Assembly: GCA_020024085.1 (NCBI GenBank)
Contig: JAHHUG010000044.1
Coordinates: forward strand, 1 to 11,233
Reading direction: 5' to 3'
DNA length: 11,233 nt
Origin: Christensenellaceae bacterium
GTDB taxonomy: Bacteria; Bacillota; Clostridia; Christensenellales; CAAEEZ01
A program made the translations under genes and the position numbers. Below, one piece after another: positions 1-6,826 of the stretch. Positions within the stretch are counted from its first letter, which is position 1. The number at the start of each line of letters is the position of its first letter. Below the pieces are notes generated by a model. The model had not been told where the DNA came from. It worked only from the letters and a program-made list of their open reading frames with translations, and did not search any database.

Positions 1-23
1 ATATATTTGTAATTCCTAAATAA

Positions 24-38
24 GTGGTTGCTAACCAC
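24..38 (-). repeat. Small hairpin just beyond the lacZ terminator
   Basis: An inverted repeat, GTGGTT-AGC-AACCAC on the minus strand, with a 6-bp stem and 3-base loop. It lies directly after the U-tract of the lacZ terminator. No U-run follows it on this strand, so it is not a second standard terminator. It shares the element GCAACC with the terminator stem. It may stabilise the transcript 3' end or back up termination, but that is inference. Confidence 0.45.
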
Positions 39-66
39 AAAAAAAGGTTGCAAATTATGCAACCTT
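39..66 (-). terminator. Rho-independent terminator after lacZ
   Basis: On the minus strand AAGGTTGCA-TAATT-TGCAACCTT forms a perfect 9-bp stem with a 5-base loop, followed by a run of T extending beyond the stem (plus-strand A run 39-45). It begins 47 bases past the lacZ stop codon. This is the first convincing terminator downstream of dnaG, so it probably ends the whole dnaG-to-lacZ transcript. Confidence 0.85.
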
Positions 67-112
67 CATTTGATTTAATTTAATATTGACTACTCTCGAC
101 ACGAAATTCGTA

Positions 113-3100
113 CTAGTCACATTTGAATGCGATTTTGCAAGTAAACTCTTGTTTTCTAAATGGACGAAGAAGATACTTTTTCATTGTAGTTCTAAATGCT
201 GGGGTATCGCCTGATACACCTGATTGTCTACCATCAATATTTACGGTGTAATTTTCGGTCTTCTTTAATTCGTGCAAGTGTTTTGCATCTTGAAGAGCTT
301 GCATTGTGTATGGATGAACGCTGAACTCAAATGGTTTTTCGATAGCCTCAACTCTTACACCCATAGCATCGCCAACCTCAAGCCATCTAGCTTCGGTGTG
401 GTTACCATTTTCTTGTGGGAACAAGTAATCGTGGTAGAAGTCCTCAACCTTGCCCTCATATACTGCAAGATAAGCACCACTCTTACGGTCTTGGTAGTTC
501 TCGTGAGGTCCTTTTGCATAGAACTTAACTGAGTTTGCTACTCTATTTAGTTCAACAGTGAAACCAAACCTTGGCATTGGTCTAAATAATGGAGTAACCT
601 TTAAGCTAGCTTGCATTTCTCCAACAGAGTCAATCTTGTAAACAGATTCGATACCAGCTGCAAGTGGCATTACCCATTTGATTTTTACAACTGCAAATCC
701 ACCCTCTTGAGTAGCCTTTACGCTAGTTGCTTTAAGGTGTTTGTATGCTCTTGTAAAGCTATATGCACCAAGGAAAGCTCTTACCCACTTGAATGGAACA
801 GTCTTAAACTCGTCGTTGTCGGTAATAGCTCTTGTGAAGTTTGGCATAATAGGAGAATTTAGTAATTCTTTACCCATAATAATAGAGTCGATACCACCAG
901 TCTTTTTGTTTACCTTGTAAGTAAAGCCCTCGCCACCAATCATAATAAAGTTACCACTTTCATTAATGTTTGGAGCTTGTTTCTCTACAAATGTAACCCT
1001 TGGCATTTGTTCGTTAAGAATAAATTGCTCTCTTGCAAGAATATCTCCTTGCTTGTGTACTCCCTCATCTTGAAGTGTAATCATATAAATATCAATAGCT
1101 GTTTCCTCTGCACTATCTACAAGTGTTGGAAGCTCAATTTGACATGATTCAGCTGGCTCACAAGATGGAATATTTAAGAATACATCTTTCTCGTATCTAC
1201 CATTAACTGATTTTACAACTTGAATACCATATCTTTCGATATTAGTAAACATATAGTTATTTTTAAGTGTTAGGATATCTCCTCTTAAAGTGAAGTCTAC
1301 CCTTTGATATTGCTTAACTACCTCGTAGAATGCTGGGTTTGGTACACGGTCTGCACGAAGAATACCATTGAATGCGAACTCTCCAGAGTTTGGTTTATCT
1401 CCAAAGTCGCCACCGTAATTCCATTTGGTTACACCGTTTTCAACTGTTTTGATTGATTGGTCGGCAAAGTCCCAAATATAACCACCAGCAAGTCTATCGT
1501 ATGATTTGATTAAGTCCCAGTACTCTTTGAAGTTACCAAGGCTATTACCCATACAATGTGCATACTCGCAAAGTACAAATGGCTTGTCCATATATCTTTT
1601 TGCTGTCATATATCTACCCATTGGGCGATATGATGCACGTGCGTGATTGATTATCCTTTCCTCTGCAATTCTTTTTACATTAGGTACAAGTGTGTACATT
1701 TCACTATGAACATCAGAATACTCAAGTTTGTTATCTGCTTCGTAGTGGAATGGTCTTGTATTGTCGATAGCCTTTGCAGCCCTCTTCATAGCCTTAAATG
1801 TTTCACCAGAACTTGCCTCGTTACCTAGTGACCAGAAAATAATTGATGGGTGGTTCTTGTGAGTGTTTACCATATTTGTCATACGATATACACAAGGTCT
1901 TGTCCATTTTTCATTTGATTGTGGTATGATATGTCCAAGTCCGTGAGTTTCTAGGTTGTTTTCGCACATTACAAGGATACCTAACTTATCGCATAGGTCA
2001 TAGAAACCTTTAGAGTTTGGATAGTGACATGTACGGATATCTGCAATATTATTTTTCTTTAATAAAATTAAATCTTGCTCGGTCAAATATAGTGGAACAG
2101 CGTGACCATAGTCTGGGTGGAACTCGTGACGGTTTACACCTCTAATCTTTAGTGGAACACCATTTAGCAAAATAAATGGTCCTTCAAATTTGCCCGGCTT
2201 GTACTCGGTTTTTGGATAAATCTCAACCTTTCTAAAACCAAAGTTAAGTTTTCTGCAATCAACGATTTCCTCTCCCTCGAATAGTGCAACAACTATTTCG
2301 TATAGGTAAGGGTTTTCGTGTGACCATAGATTAACATTTTGTAATGGATATTTTGATAGTTCTACTGCTCTGTTACTGCCTGATGCTTGTGCAGGGATTT
2401 CAAACTCGCTATTTACTACAAGGTTGTGGTAGCTATCGGTTAATTGGATAACCAACTTACCACCCTCATAAGATTTTCTTCTGCTTTCTACATTTACTTT
2501 TACAGTAAAATCAGCATTTTTATAAGAATTCCTTAAATCAGAGAACGCATAAATATCTTGGATATATGTAGGTGACTTGAATACAAGATTTACATCTCTA
2601 AAGATACCAGAAAGTCTCCACATATCTTGGTCCTCAAGATAGCTACCTGTTGAAAATTGGTAAACGGTAACTGCAACAGCATTGGCACCATCTACTAAAT
2701 AGTCGGTAATATCAAACTCAACCTCATCAAATGAATCTTCATTGTAACCAACATATTGACCGTTTACATATACTTCAGCTGCACCATTGATACCACCAAA
2801 GTTGATAAATACATTATCGGTAACCTTTGGTAAATTAAATGTCTTGTAGTATAATCCACAAGGTGCGATATCTTCCTTAATGTGAGGTATCTTTAAGTAA
2901 TTTTTGCTTTCAATTGCATTTGGGTAGATAAAGTTTGTATAGTTTGCTTTACCAAAACCCTCTATTTGCCACTCCGATGGAACTGTTATTGTATCGAAGT
3001 TATTTCTAAGTTTGCTTTCTGGCAAAAAGTAATTAGTAGGGATATCATTTACACTATCTAAATACTTGAATTGCCATTCACCATTCAATGATATTGTTTT

Positions 3101-3196
3101 TTCTCCATTCTCTATATCAATAGGAAAACCTGCACCGTTTCTTTTTTCGGTGTTGTCACTAAACATATTGATATCTTGATATCTAGGTAAACTCAT
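113..3196 (-). CDS. lacZ: Beta-galactosidase, glycoside hydrolase family 2 (LacZ type)
   Basis: Hydrolyses terminal beta-D-galactosides such as lactose. No signal peptide is visible, so it should be cytoplasmic and depend on sugar import encoded elsewhere. The 1027 residues match the E. coli LacZ length (about 1023) and five-domain plan: sugar-binding domain (about 38-210, with DQDMWRLSGIFRD at 189-201), Ig-like domain (about 212-325), TIM barrel (about 330-625), second Ig-like domain, and large C-terminal beta-sandwich (about 750-1025). The acid/base is Glu460 in WSLGNE, the nucleophile Glu544 in CEYAH, and probable Mg ligands are Glu416 and His418 in LETHG. The ATG follows a perfect AGGAGG. 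Two oddities: the loop after ITDND (about 791-800) is shorter than the E. coli 794-804 loop, and the Trp999 position in the C-terminal GVSGD segment (about 993-1001) is not Trp. The start lies 27 bases after the zinc-ribbon gene with no visible promoter, so read-through is likely. Identity is very secure; the natural substrate is not. Confidence 0.96.
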   Translation of the reverse strand: MSLPRYQDINMFSDNTEKRNGAGFPIDIENGEKTISLNGEWQFKYLDSVNDIPTNYFLPESKLRNNFDTITVPSEWQIEGFGKANYTNFIYPNAIESKNYLKIPHIKEDIAPCGLYYKTFNLPKVTDNVFINFGGINGAAEVYVNGQYVGYNEDSFDEVEFDITDYLVDGANAVAVTVYQFSTGSYLEDQDMWRLSGIFRDVNLVFKSPTYIQDIYAFSDLRNSYKNADFTVKVNVESRRKSYEGGKLVIQLTDSYHNLVVNSEFEIPAQASGSNRAVELSKYPLQNVNLWSHENPYLYEIVVALFEGEEIVDCRKLNFGFRKVEIYPKTEYKPGKFEGPFILLNGVPLKIRGVNRHEFHPDYGHAVPLYLTEQDLILLKKNNIADIRTCHYPNSKGFYDLCDKLGILVMCENNLETHGLGHIIPQSNEKWTRPCVYRMTNMVNTHKNHPSIIFWSLGNEASSGETFKAMKRAAKAIDNTRPFHYEADNKLEYSDVHSEMYTLVPNVKRIAEERIINHARASYRPMGRYMTAKRYMDKPFVLCEYAHCMGNSLGNFKEYWDLIKSYDRLAGGYIWDFADQSIKTVENGVTKWNYGGDFGDKPNSGEFAFNGILRADRVPNPAFYEVVKQYQRVDFTLRGDILTLKNNYMFTNIERYGIQVVKSVNGRYEKDVFLNIPSCEPAESCQIELPTLVDSAEETAIDIYMITLQDEGVHKQGDILAREQFILNEQMPRVTFVEKQAPNINESGNFIMIGGEGFTYKVNKKTGGIDSIIMGKELLNSPIMPNFTRAITDNDEFKTVPFKWVRAFLGAYSFTRAYKHLKATSVKATQEGGFAVVKIKWVMPLAAGIESVYKIDSVGEMQASLKVTPLFRPMPRFGFTVELNRVANSVKFYAKGPHENYQDRKSGAYLAVYEGKVEDFYHDYLFPQENGNHTEARWLEVGDAMGVRVEAIEKPFEFSVHPYTMQALQDAKHLHELKKTENYTVNIDGRQSGVSGDTPAFRTTMKKYLLRPFRKQEFTCKIAFKCD

Positions 3197-3223
3197 TTTG
3201 TCCTCCTTTGTTATTATCCAAAA

Positions 3224-3949
3224 TTATTTTTTCTTATATACTAATCTGCCACAACTTTGGCACTCTACAATCTCTTTGCCTGTTTCTTTCATTCTAACAT
3301 CGGCTGCTGTCGACTCCAAGAAACAACCTGTACACATCCAACCATTTTTGTCATCGCCACGAAGCTCTACAAAAACATTTGTGTTTGGATATCTCTTTTT
3401 AAGATTTTTATATTTATCTATTAACTCATCTCCAATAATCTTTTCTAGTTCTGCTTGCTTTCCAGTAAACTCGTTGAACTTGTCAAGATATGGTTTTCTG
3501 TACTCTAATAGGTTATTATCAGCTTGAACTATATCAGCTTTATTTTTGTTATAATTTTCCCTAATTTTGTCAGCTATTTGTAGACTTTTGTCCATCTTTC
3601 TATTAGTATCGGCAATTTGCTTTGTAACTCCCTCTATCTTTTGGATAAGCTCATTAATTTTGTTTAGGCAATATTCCGATTGCTCTTTACTATTGATGTC
3701 CTCCTCGATTCCGTCGTATTCCTCTAGCTCTTGGGTTAATTTTGATAGCTTTTTGTCAAGCTCATTATACTCCTTAACGGTATCGGCACATTGTTTGTCG
3801 ATTTTTACTAAGTCCTCTAAAATTTGCTTTTCCTTTTTCTTTACAGCTATTCGGTCTTGACCTGGTTTACTTTTCAATATTTCAATATTCATTTCGTACA
3901 ATTTCTTGTCGATTTCTTGATATTGTAATAACGCATCAATTACTGACAT
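3224..3949 (-). CDS. Coiled-coil protein with C-terminal C4 zinc ribbon (CT398/HP0958-like)
   Basis: A 241-residue protein. Residues 1 to about 185 are strongly charged heptad-like sequence rich in Lys, Glu, Asp, Ile and Leu, expected to form a long antiparallel coiled coil. The C-terminus has four cysteines in two CxxC pairs (Cys206/209 and Cys230/233) forming a zinc ribbon. This layout matches the zf-RING_7 family that includes chlamydial CT398 and Helicobacter HP0958/FlgZ, which act through protein or RNA contacts with sigma-54 or flagellar components. Its role in Gram-positives is not established, and transfer of the flagellar role here would be speculation. The ATG is preceded by AGGAG at 6 bases, with only 3 bases after the nif3-like stop, so the ribosome site overlaps that gene's end. 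It is the last conserved gene of the sigma cluster before lacZ. Confidence 0.88.
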   Translation of the reverse strand: MSVIDALLQYQEIDKKLYEMNIEILKSKPGQDRIAVKKKEKQILEDLVKIDKQCADTVKEYNELDKKLSKLTQELEEYDGIEEDINSKEQSEYCLNKINELIQKIEGVTKQIADTNRKMDKSLQIADKIRENYNKNKADIVQADNNLLEYRKPYLDKFNEFTGKQAELEKIIGDELIDKYKNLKKRYPNTNVFVELRGDDKNGWMCTGCFLESTAADVRMKETGKEIVECQSCGRLVYKKK

Positions 3950-3952
3950 AAT

Positions 3953-4705
3953 TTACTCCTTATTGTACGGATTTTGACAAATTGTGGACATTACCACCCT
4001 ATCAAAACTGGTACATAATTTATTTTTCATAATTTCTATAAATACTTGCTCACTATTAAAGTGATTTAACTCTATTACTGCAATATTATTGTTTGTTAGT
4101 TCTAATAAAAAGCTATACTTAAACTCGCTACTAATATATAGGTCGACATCATTATCCTTTAATAATGGTAAAATTTCCTCCATTCTACCACCACTGCCAT
4201 TGATATATGCTACCTTATTAACAGCTTTATCCTTTGAATGAAGAATATTTTTATCCCCCGTTAGCCTAGTCAACTTATCAGCAATCTCCTTGACAGTTGA
4301 GTTGGTTTCTGCAATAAACACTTCCTCTACTCTATGGATTTTACTGCAACCTAACTTTGATAGATTTGTGACTGCAATAGAATCCTCCATATTATCAACA
4401 GAGGTGTGACCTGCATACACTACGATATCATTTTTGATAACCTCTTGAATCAACTTGCCTTGGTAAGTGGATAAATCAATCGCCTTGATTGGATTAAAAA
4501 TAAGTGGGTGATGTACAAGAATAAAATTGCAACCTTGACTTTTGGCATCGTTTATAACCTCTAAATCTAGGTTAAGTGCAATATAAATACCAGTAACCTC
4601 GGTATCCAAACTACCAACTTGTAGTCCACTATTATCATAACTTTCCTGAAGCTCTAGTGGTGCAAATTGCTCTATTTTACCTATAACATCTACTGCTTTT
4701 ATCAT
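3953..4705 (-). CDS. Nif3-like dinuclear metal centre protein (YbgI/YqfO family, short form)
   Basis: A 250-residue Nif3-family protein. Visible family motifs are YDNSGLQVG (23-31), the metal motif HHPLIF (65-70), GHTSVDN (99-105) and NHFNSE (214-219). Probable ligands of the two-metal site are His65, His66, His100, Asp104, His215 and Glu219, so the site looks intact. The length resembles E. coli YbgI and lacks the extra middle domain found in longer Firmicute YqfO proteins. Known structures are hexameric toroids; the physiological reaction is unresolved, with GTP cyclohydrolase I type 2-like or general hydrolase names used in databases without firm proof. The usual TGD-x-KYH segment reads SSEFKYS here (192-198). 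Its ATG overlaps the trmK stop as ATGA, with AAAGGG upstream, implying translational coupling. The partnership with trmK is conserved across Firmicutes, which hints at a shared but unknown role. Confidence 0.9.
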   Translation of the reverse strand: MIKAVDVIGKIEQFAPLELQESYDNSGLQVGSLDTEVTGIYIALNLDLEVINDAKSQGCNFILVHHPLIFNPIKAIDLSTYQGKLIQEVIKNDIVVYAGHTSVDNMEDSIAVTNLSKLGCSKIHRVEEVFIAETNSTVKEIADKLTRLTGDKNILHSKDKAVNKVAYINGSGGRMEEILPLLKDNDVDLYISSEFKYSFLLELTNNNIAVIELNHFNSEQVFIEIMKNKLCTSFDRVVMSTICQNPYNKE

Positions 4706-5334
4706 TTTAGTACCCTTTCTATTAGCTCAATTTTAGATTGAAGTTTTGTTTTATCCTCTGCATTAACAAGATAACTTTTGTACTCTATAAGCCTTTTGTT
4801 AAGTAGTTCTTTTAGTAATGGATTGCCCTCGTTCATACCAAACTCAATTTCGGCTGGAGTATAATTTGTTTTACCCTCTACTGCCACAATCACATTGTAA
4901 TACTTGTCGTGCTCCTTAATAAGATAATCCTTTGTAATCAAAAACTTATCCACAAGGTACTCTCGAAGCTCTTTTTCGTTTGAATGAGGAACAAGCACAT
5001 ATTTTTTGTAGGTATATTTTGAAGAAGATAAAATTTTGATAATCTCCATTCCACCCATTCCTGCAATAACTACTGTATCAACCTCGTTTTCAGCTATCAC
5101 TGATAGACCATCGCCAACTCTTGTTTCAAGGTTTTCTAAATTTAGTTTTTCCTTTAATTTGATGGCTTTTTCTAGGCTCTCCTTACTGATATCCACTGCA
5201 ATAACTTTATTTGCAATACCCGATTGAAGTAGCCTTGCAGATAGCTTTCCGTGGTCGCAACCGATATCGGCAACCACGCTACCTTTATCTATCTCGTTAA
5301 AAACAGAGTTTAATCGCTCTTTTAAATTTATCAT
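4702..5334 (-). CDS. trmK: tRNA (adenine22-N1)-methyltransferase TrmK (YqfN)
   Basis: A 210-residue class I S-adenosylmethionine-dependent methyltransferase that methylates N1 of A22 in tRNA in the Gram-positive TrmK family. Residues 21-29 contain the SAM-binding motif I (VADIGCDHG), followed by AVDIS (46-50, acidic motif II Asp48), VGDG (73-76) and AGMGG (91-95), the family-specific loop. The C-terminal 60 or so residues are charged and helical, as in family members. Its start overlaps the rpoD stop as TAATG and no strong Shine-Dalgarno is close, so translation probably depends on reinitiation by ribosomes finishing rpoD. Position between rpoD and a Nif3 gene supports TrmK over other small methyltransferases. 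Confidence 0.92.
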   Translation of the reverse strand: MINLKERLNSVFNEIDKGSVVADIGCDHGKLSARLLQSGIANKVIAVDISKESLEKAIKLKEKLNLENLETRVGDGLSVIAENEVDTVVIAGMGGMEIIKILSSSKYTYKKYVLVPHSNEKELREYLVDKFLITKDYLIKEHDKYYNVIVAVEGKTNYTPAEIEFGMNEGNPLLKELLNKRLIEYKSYLVNAEDKTKLQSKIELIERVLK

Positions 5335-6824
5335 TAGTTTGACTTAAAGTCCTTAAGTTTCTTTAATCTATTTGGGTGACGAAGTTTCCTTAAAGCTTTA
5401 GCCTCGATTTGACGGATTCTTTCTCTTGTAACATTGAACTCTTTACCAACTTCCTCTAGTGTTCTTGGGTGTGAATCCTCAAGTCCGTATCTTAGTTTTA
5501 ATACCATTTCCTCACGAGGAGTAAGTGTATTAAGTACTTGCTCGATTTGTTCCTTTAAGATATTGGTTTCTGCTCTTTCTGTTGGAGACTCTACACCGTG
5601 GTCCTCAATAAAGTCACCTAGGTGTGAATCCTCTTCCTCGCCGATTGGTGTTTCTAGCGAAACTGGGTCTTGAGCAATCTTTTGAATTTCCATTACTCTT
5701 TCCTCGGTGATACCTAGTTCCTCGGCAAGCTCTGCTGGGGTTGGCTCTCTACCTAACTTTTGAAGTAATTGTCTTGAAACTCTAATATGTTTGTTGATTG
5801 TCTCAACCATATGAACTGGGATTCTAATTGTTCTTGCTTGGTCTGCAATAGCACGAACAATACCTTGTCTAATCCACCATGTTGCATATGTACTGAACTT
5901 AAATCCTTTGGTGTAGTCAAACTTTTCAACAGCTTTCATTAGACCGATATTACCCTCTTGGATTAAATCCAAAAATTGCATACCTCTACCAACATATCTT
6001 TTTGCAATACTTACAACAAGTCTTAAGTTAGCCTCGGCAAGTTTAGCTTTTGCAGCCTCATCGCCTTTCTCCATTCTCTTTGCAAGCTCAATTTCCTCTT
6101 CTGGTTTTAACAAAGGAACTTTACCGATATCCTTTAGATAAATCTTAACAGAGTCATCTATCATTACATCGGTGCTGAAATCTGCAAGTTTTTCTTCTTC
6201 TGCTTCATCGTTTTCGATAATTTTTACACCGGCATCTTCAAATGCTGCATAAATCTTATCAATCTCATCTGCCTCGCAATATAACTTTTCAAACTTTGCA
6301 CAAACATCATCATATTTTACAGCGTTTCCGTTTTTCTTACCAACTGCAATAAGTCTTTCAACCTCTTGCATAATTTTTTGCTCACGATTAGCTTGTGCTT
6401 TCTTTTTATCTTCTGGCTTTTTCTTCTTCTTTTGAGGCTTTGGCTTTTCATCTTCAAAATCGTCGATAAAGTCGTCTATATCGCTATCAACAATATCGTC
6501 GTCGAAATCTTCATCATCTTCATCTAGGTCGTCAATATCATCAATATCGTCATAATCGTCAAATTCGTCAAAATCCTCTACCTTCTTTTTGCTTGATTTT
6601 TTAGTAGTTTTTTTATCCTCGGTAGCCTTTTTTGTAGCCTTTTTTGGCTTTTCCTCTACTTCCTCTTCTACTATTACAGCTTTTTTGGTAGCTTTCTTTG
6701 GCTTTTCCTCTACATCGGTAGCCTTTGTGGATTTTTTGATAGATTTTTTTACTAATTGTTTTTCTGCTGTTGCCTCGTTCATTTCAGTATCAAACTCGTT
6801 AGTCATTTTTTCTTCTTGCTTCAC
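5334..6824 (-). CDS. rpoD: RNA polymerase primary sigma factor (sigma-70/sigma-A, RpoD)
   Basis: The housekeeping sigma factor that directs core RNA polymerase to -10/-35 promoters. Domains along 496 residues: a charged low-complexity extension (1 to about 146), region 1.1-like (about 147-202), region 1.2 (about 220-255), region 2 (about 262-330, with NLRLVVSIAKRY, DLIQEGNIGLMKAVEKFDY and FSTYATWWIRQ), region 3 (about 335-415) and region 4 (about 425-492, with the helix-turn-helix TLEEVGKEFNVTRERIRQIE). A second part of region 3 precedes the conserved SLETPIGEEEDSHLGDFI segment (389-406). The GTG start is chosen because GAGG lies 5 bases upstream; an internal ATG at 6806 would drop six residues but has a poor ribosome site. 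The start is 2 bases from the dnaG stop and the ribosome site lies inside dnaG. Regions 2 to 4 leave no doubt about identity. Confidence 0.97.
   Translation of the reverse strand: MKQEEKMTNEFDTEMNEATAEKQLVKKSIKKSTKATDVEEKPKKATKKAVIVEEEVEEKPKKATKKATEDKKTTKKSSKKKVEDFDEFDDYDDIDDIDDLDEDDEDFDDDIVDSDIDDFIDDFEDEKPKPQKKKKKPEDKKKAQANREQKIMQEVERLIAVGKKNGNAVKYDDVCAKFEKLYCEADEIDKIYAAFEDAGVKIIENDEAEEEKLADFSTDVMIDDSVKIYLKDIGKVPLLKPEEEIELAKRMEKGDEAAKAKLAEANLRLVVSIAKRYVGRGMQFLDLIQEGNIGLMKAVEKFDYTKGFKFSTYATWWIRQGIVRAIADQARTIRIPVHMVETINKHIRVSRQLLQKLGREPTPAELAEELGITEERVMEIQKIAQDPVSLETPIGEEEDSHLGDFIEDHGVESPTERAETNILKEQIEQVLNTLTPREEMVLKLRYGLEDSHPRTLEEVGKEFNVTRERIRQIEAKALRKLRHPNRLKKLKDFKSN
6447..6578 (-). other. 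Acidic low-complexity tract in RpoD
   Basis: Residues 83-126 of RpoD comprise 44 positions of which 30 are Asp or Glu, mostly Asp encoded by GAT/GAC. The plus strand therefore shows a run of tcg/tca triplets. It is flanked on both sides by lysine-rich stretches (about 24-81 and 128-142). The segment is very probably disordered and precedes region 1.1. Acidic region 1.1 in other sigma factors blocks DNA binding by free sigma; a similar role for this tract is inference only. Confidence 0.8.
6634..6713 (-). repeat. 54-base-period direct repeat in the rpoD 5' part
   Basis: Two 26-base copies at 6634-6659 and 6688-6713 differ at two positions and lie 54 bases apart in frame. They encode the duplicated peptide VEEKPKKATKKA (residues 38-49 and 56-67). 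Shorter related KATKKA-like pieces flank them. The arrangement suggests slippage or local duplication in the lysine-rich extension, so length may vary between strains. Confidence 0.75.
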
Positions 6825-6826
6825 TT

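Noticed and set aside
101..111. Odd palindrome acgaaattcgt next to the lacZ stop codon
   Set aside because: Only 11 bases with a single central base; it cannot form a hairpin and has no second copy or other context suggesting a binding or attachment site.
3213..3241. GATAAT upstream of lacZ as a -10 box for a private lacZ promoter
   Set aside because: No -35 at 16-18 bases (GTATAT at 17), and the start point would fall in the ribosome site.
6447..6578. Triplet-like tcg/tca run as a microsatellite or CRISPR-like array
   Set aside because: It is irregular GAT/GAC coding for the acidic RpoD tract, with no spacers or constant repeat unit.
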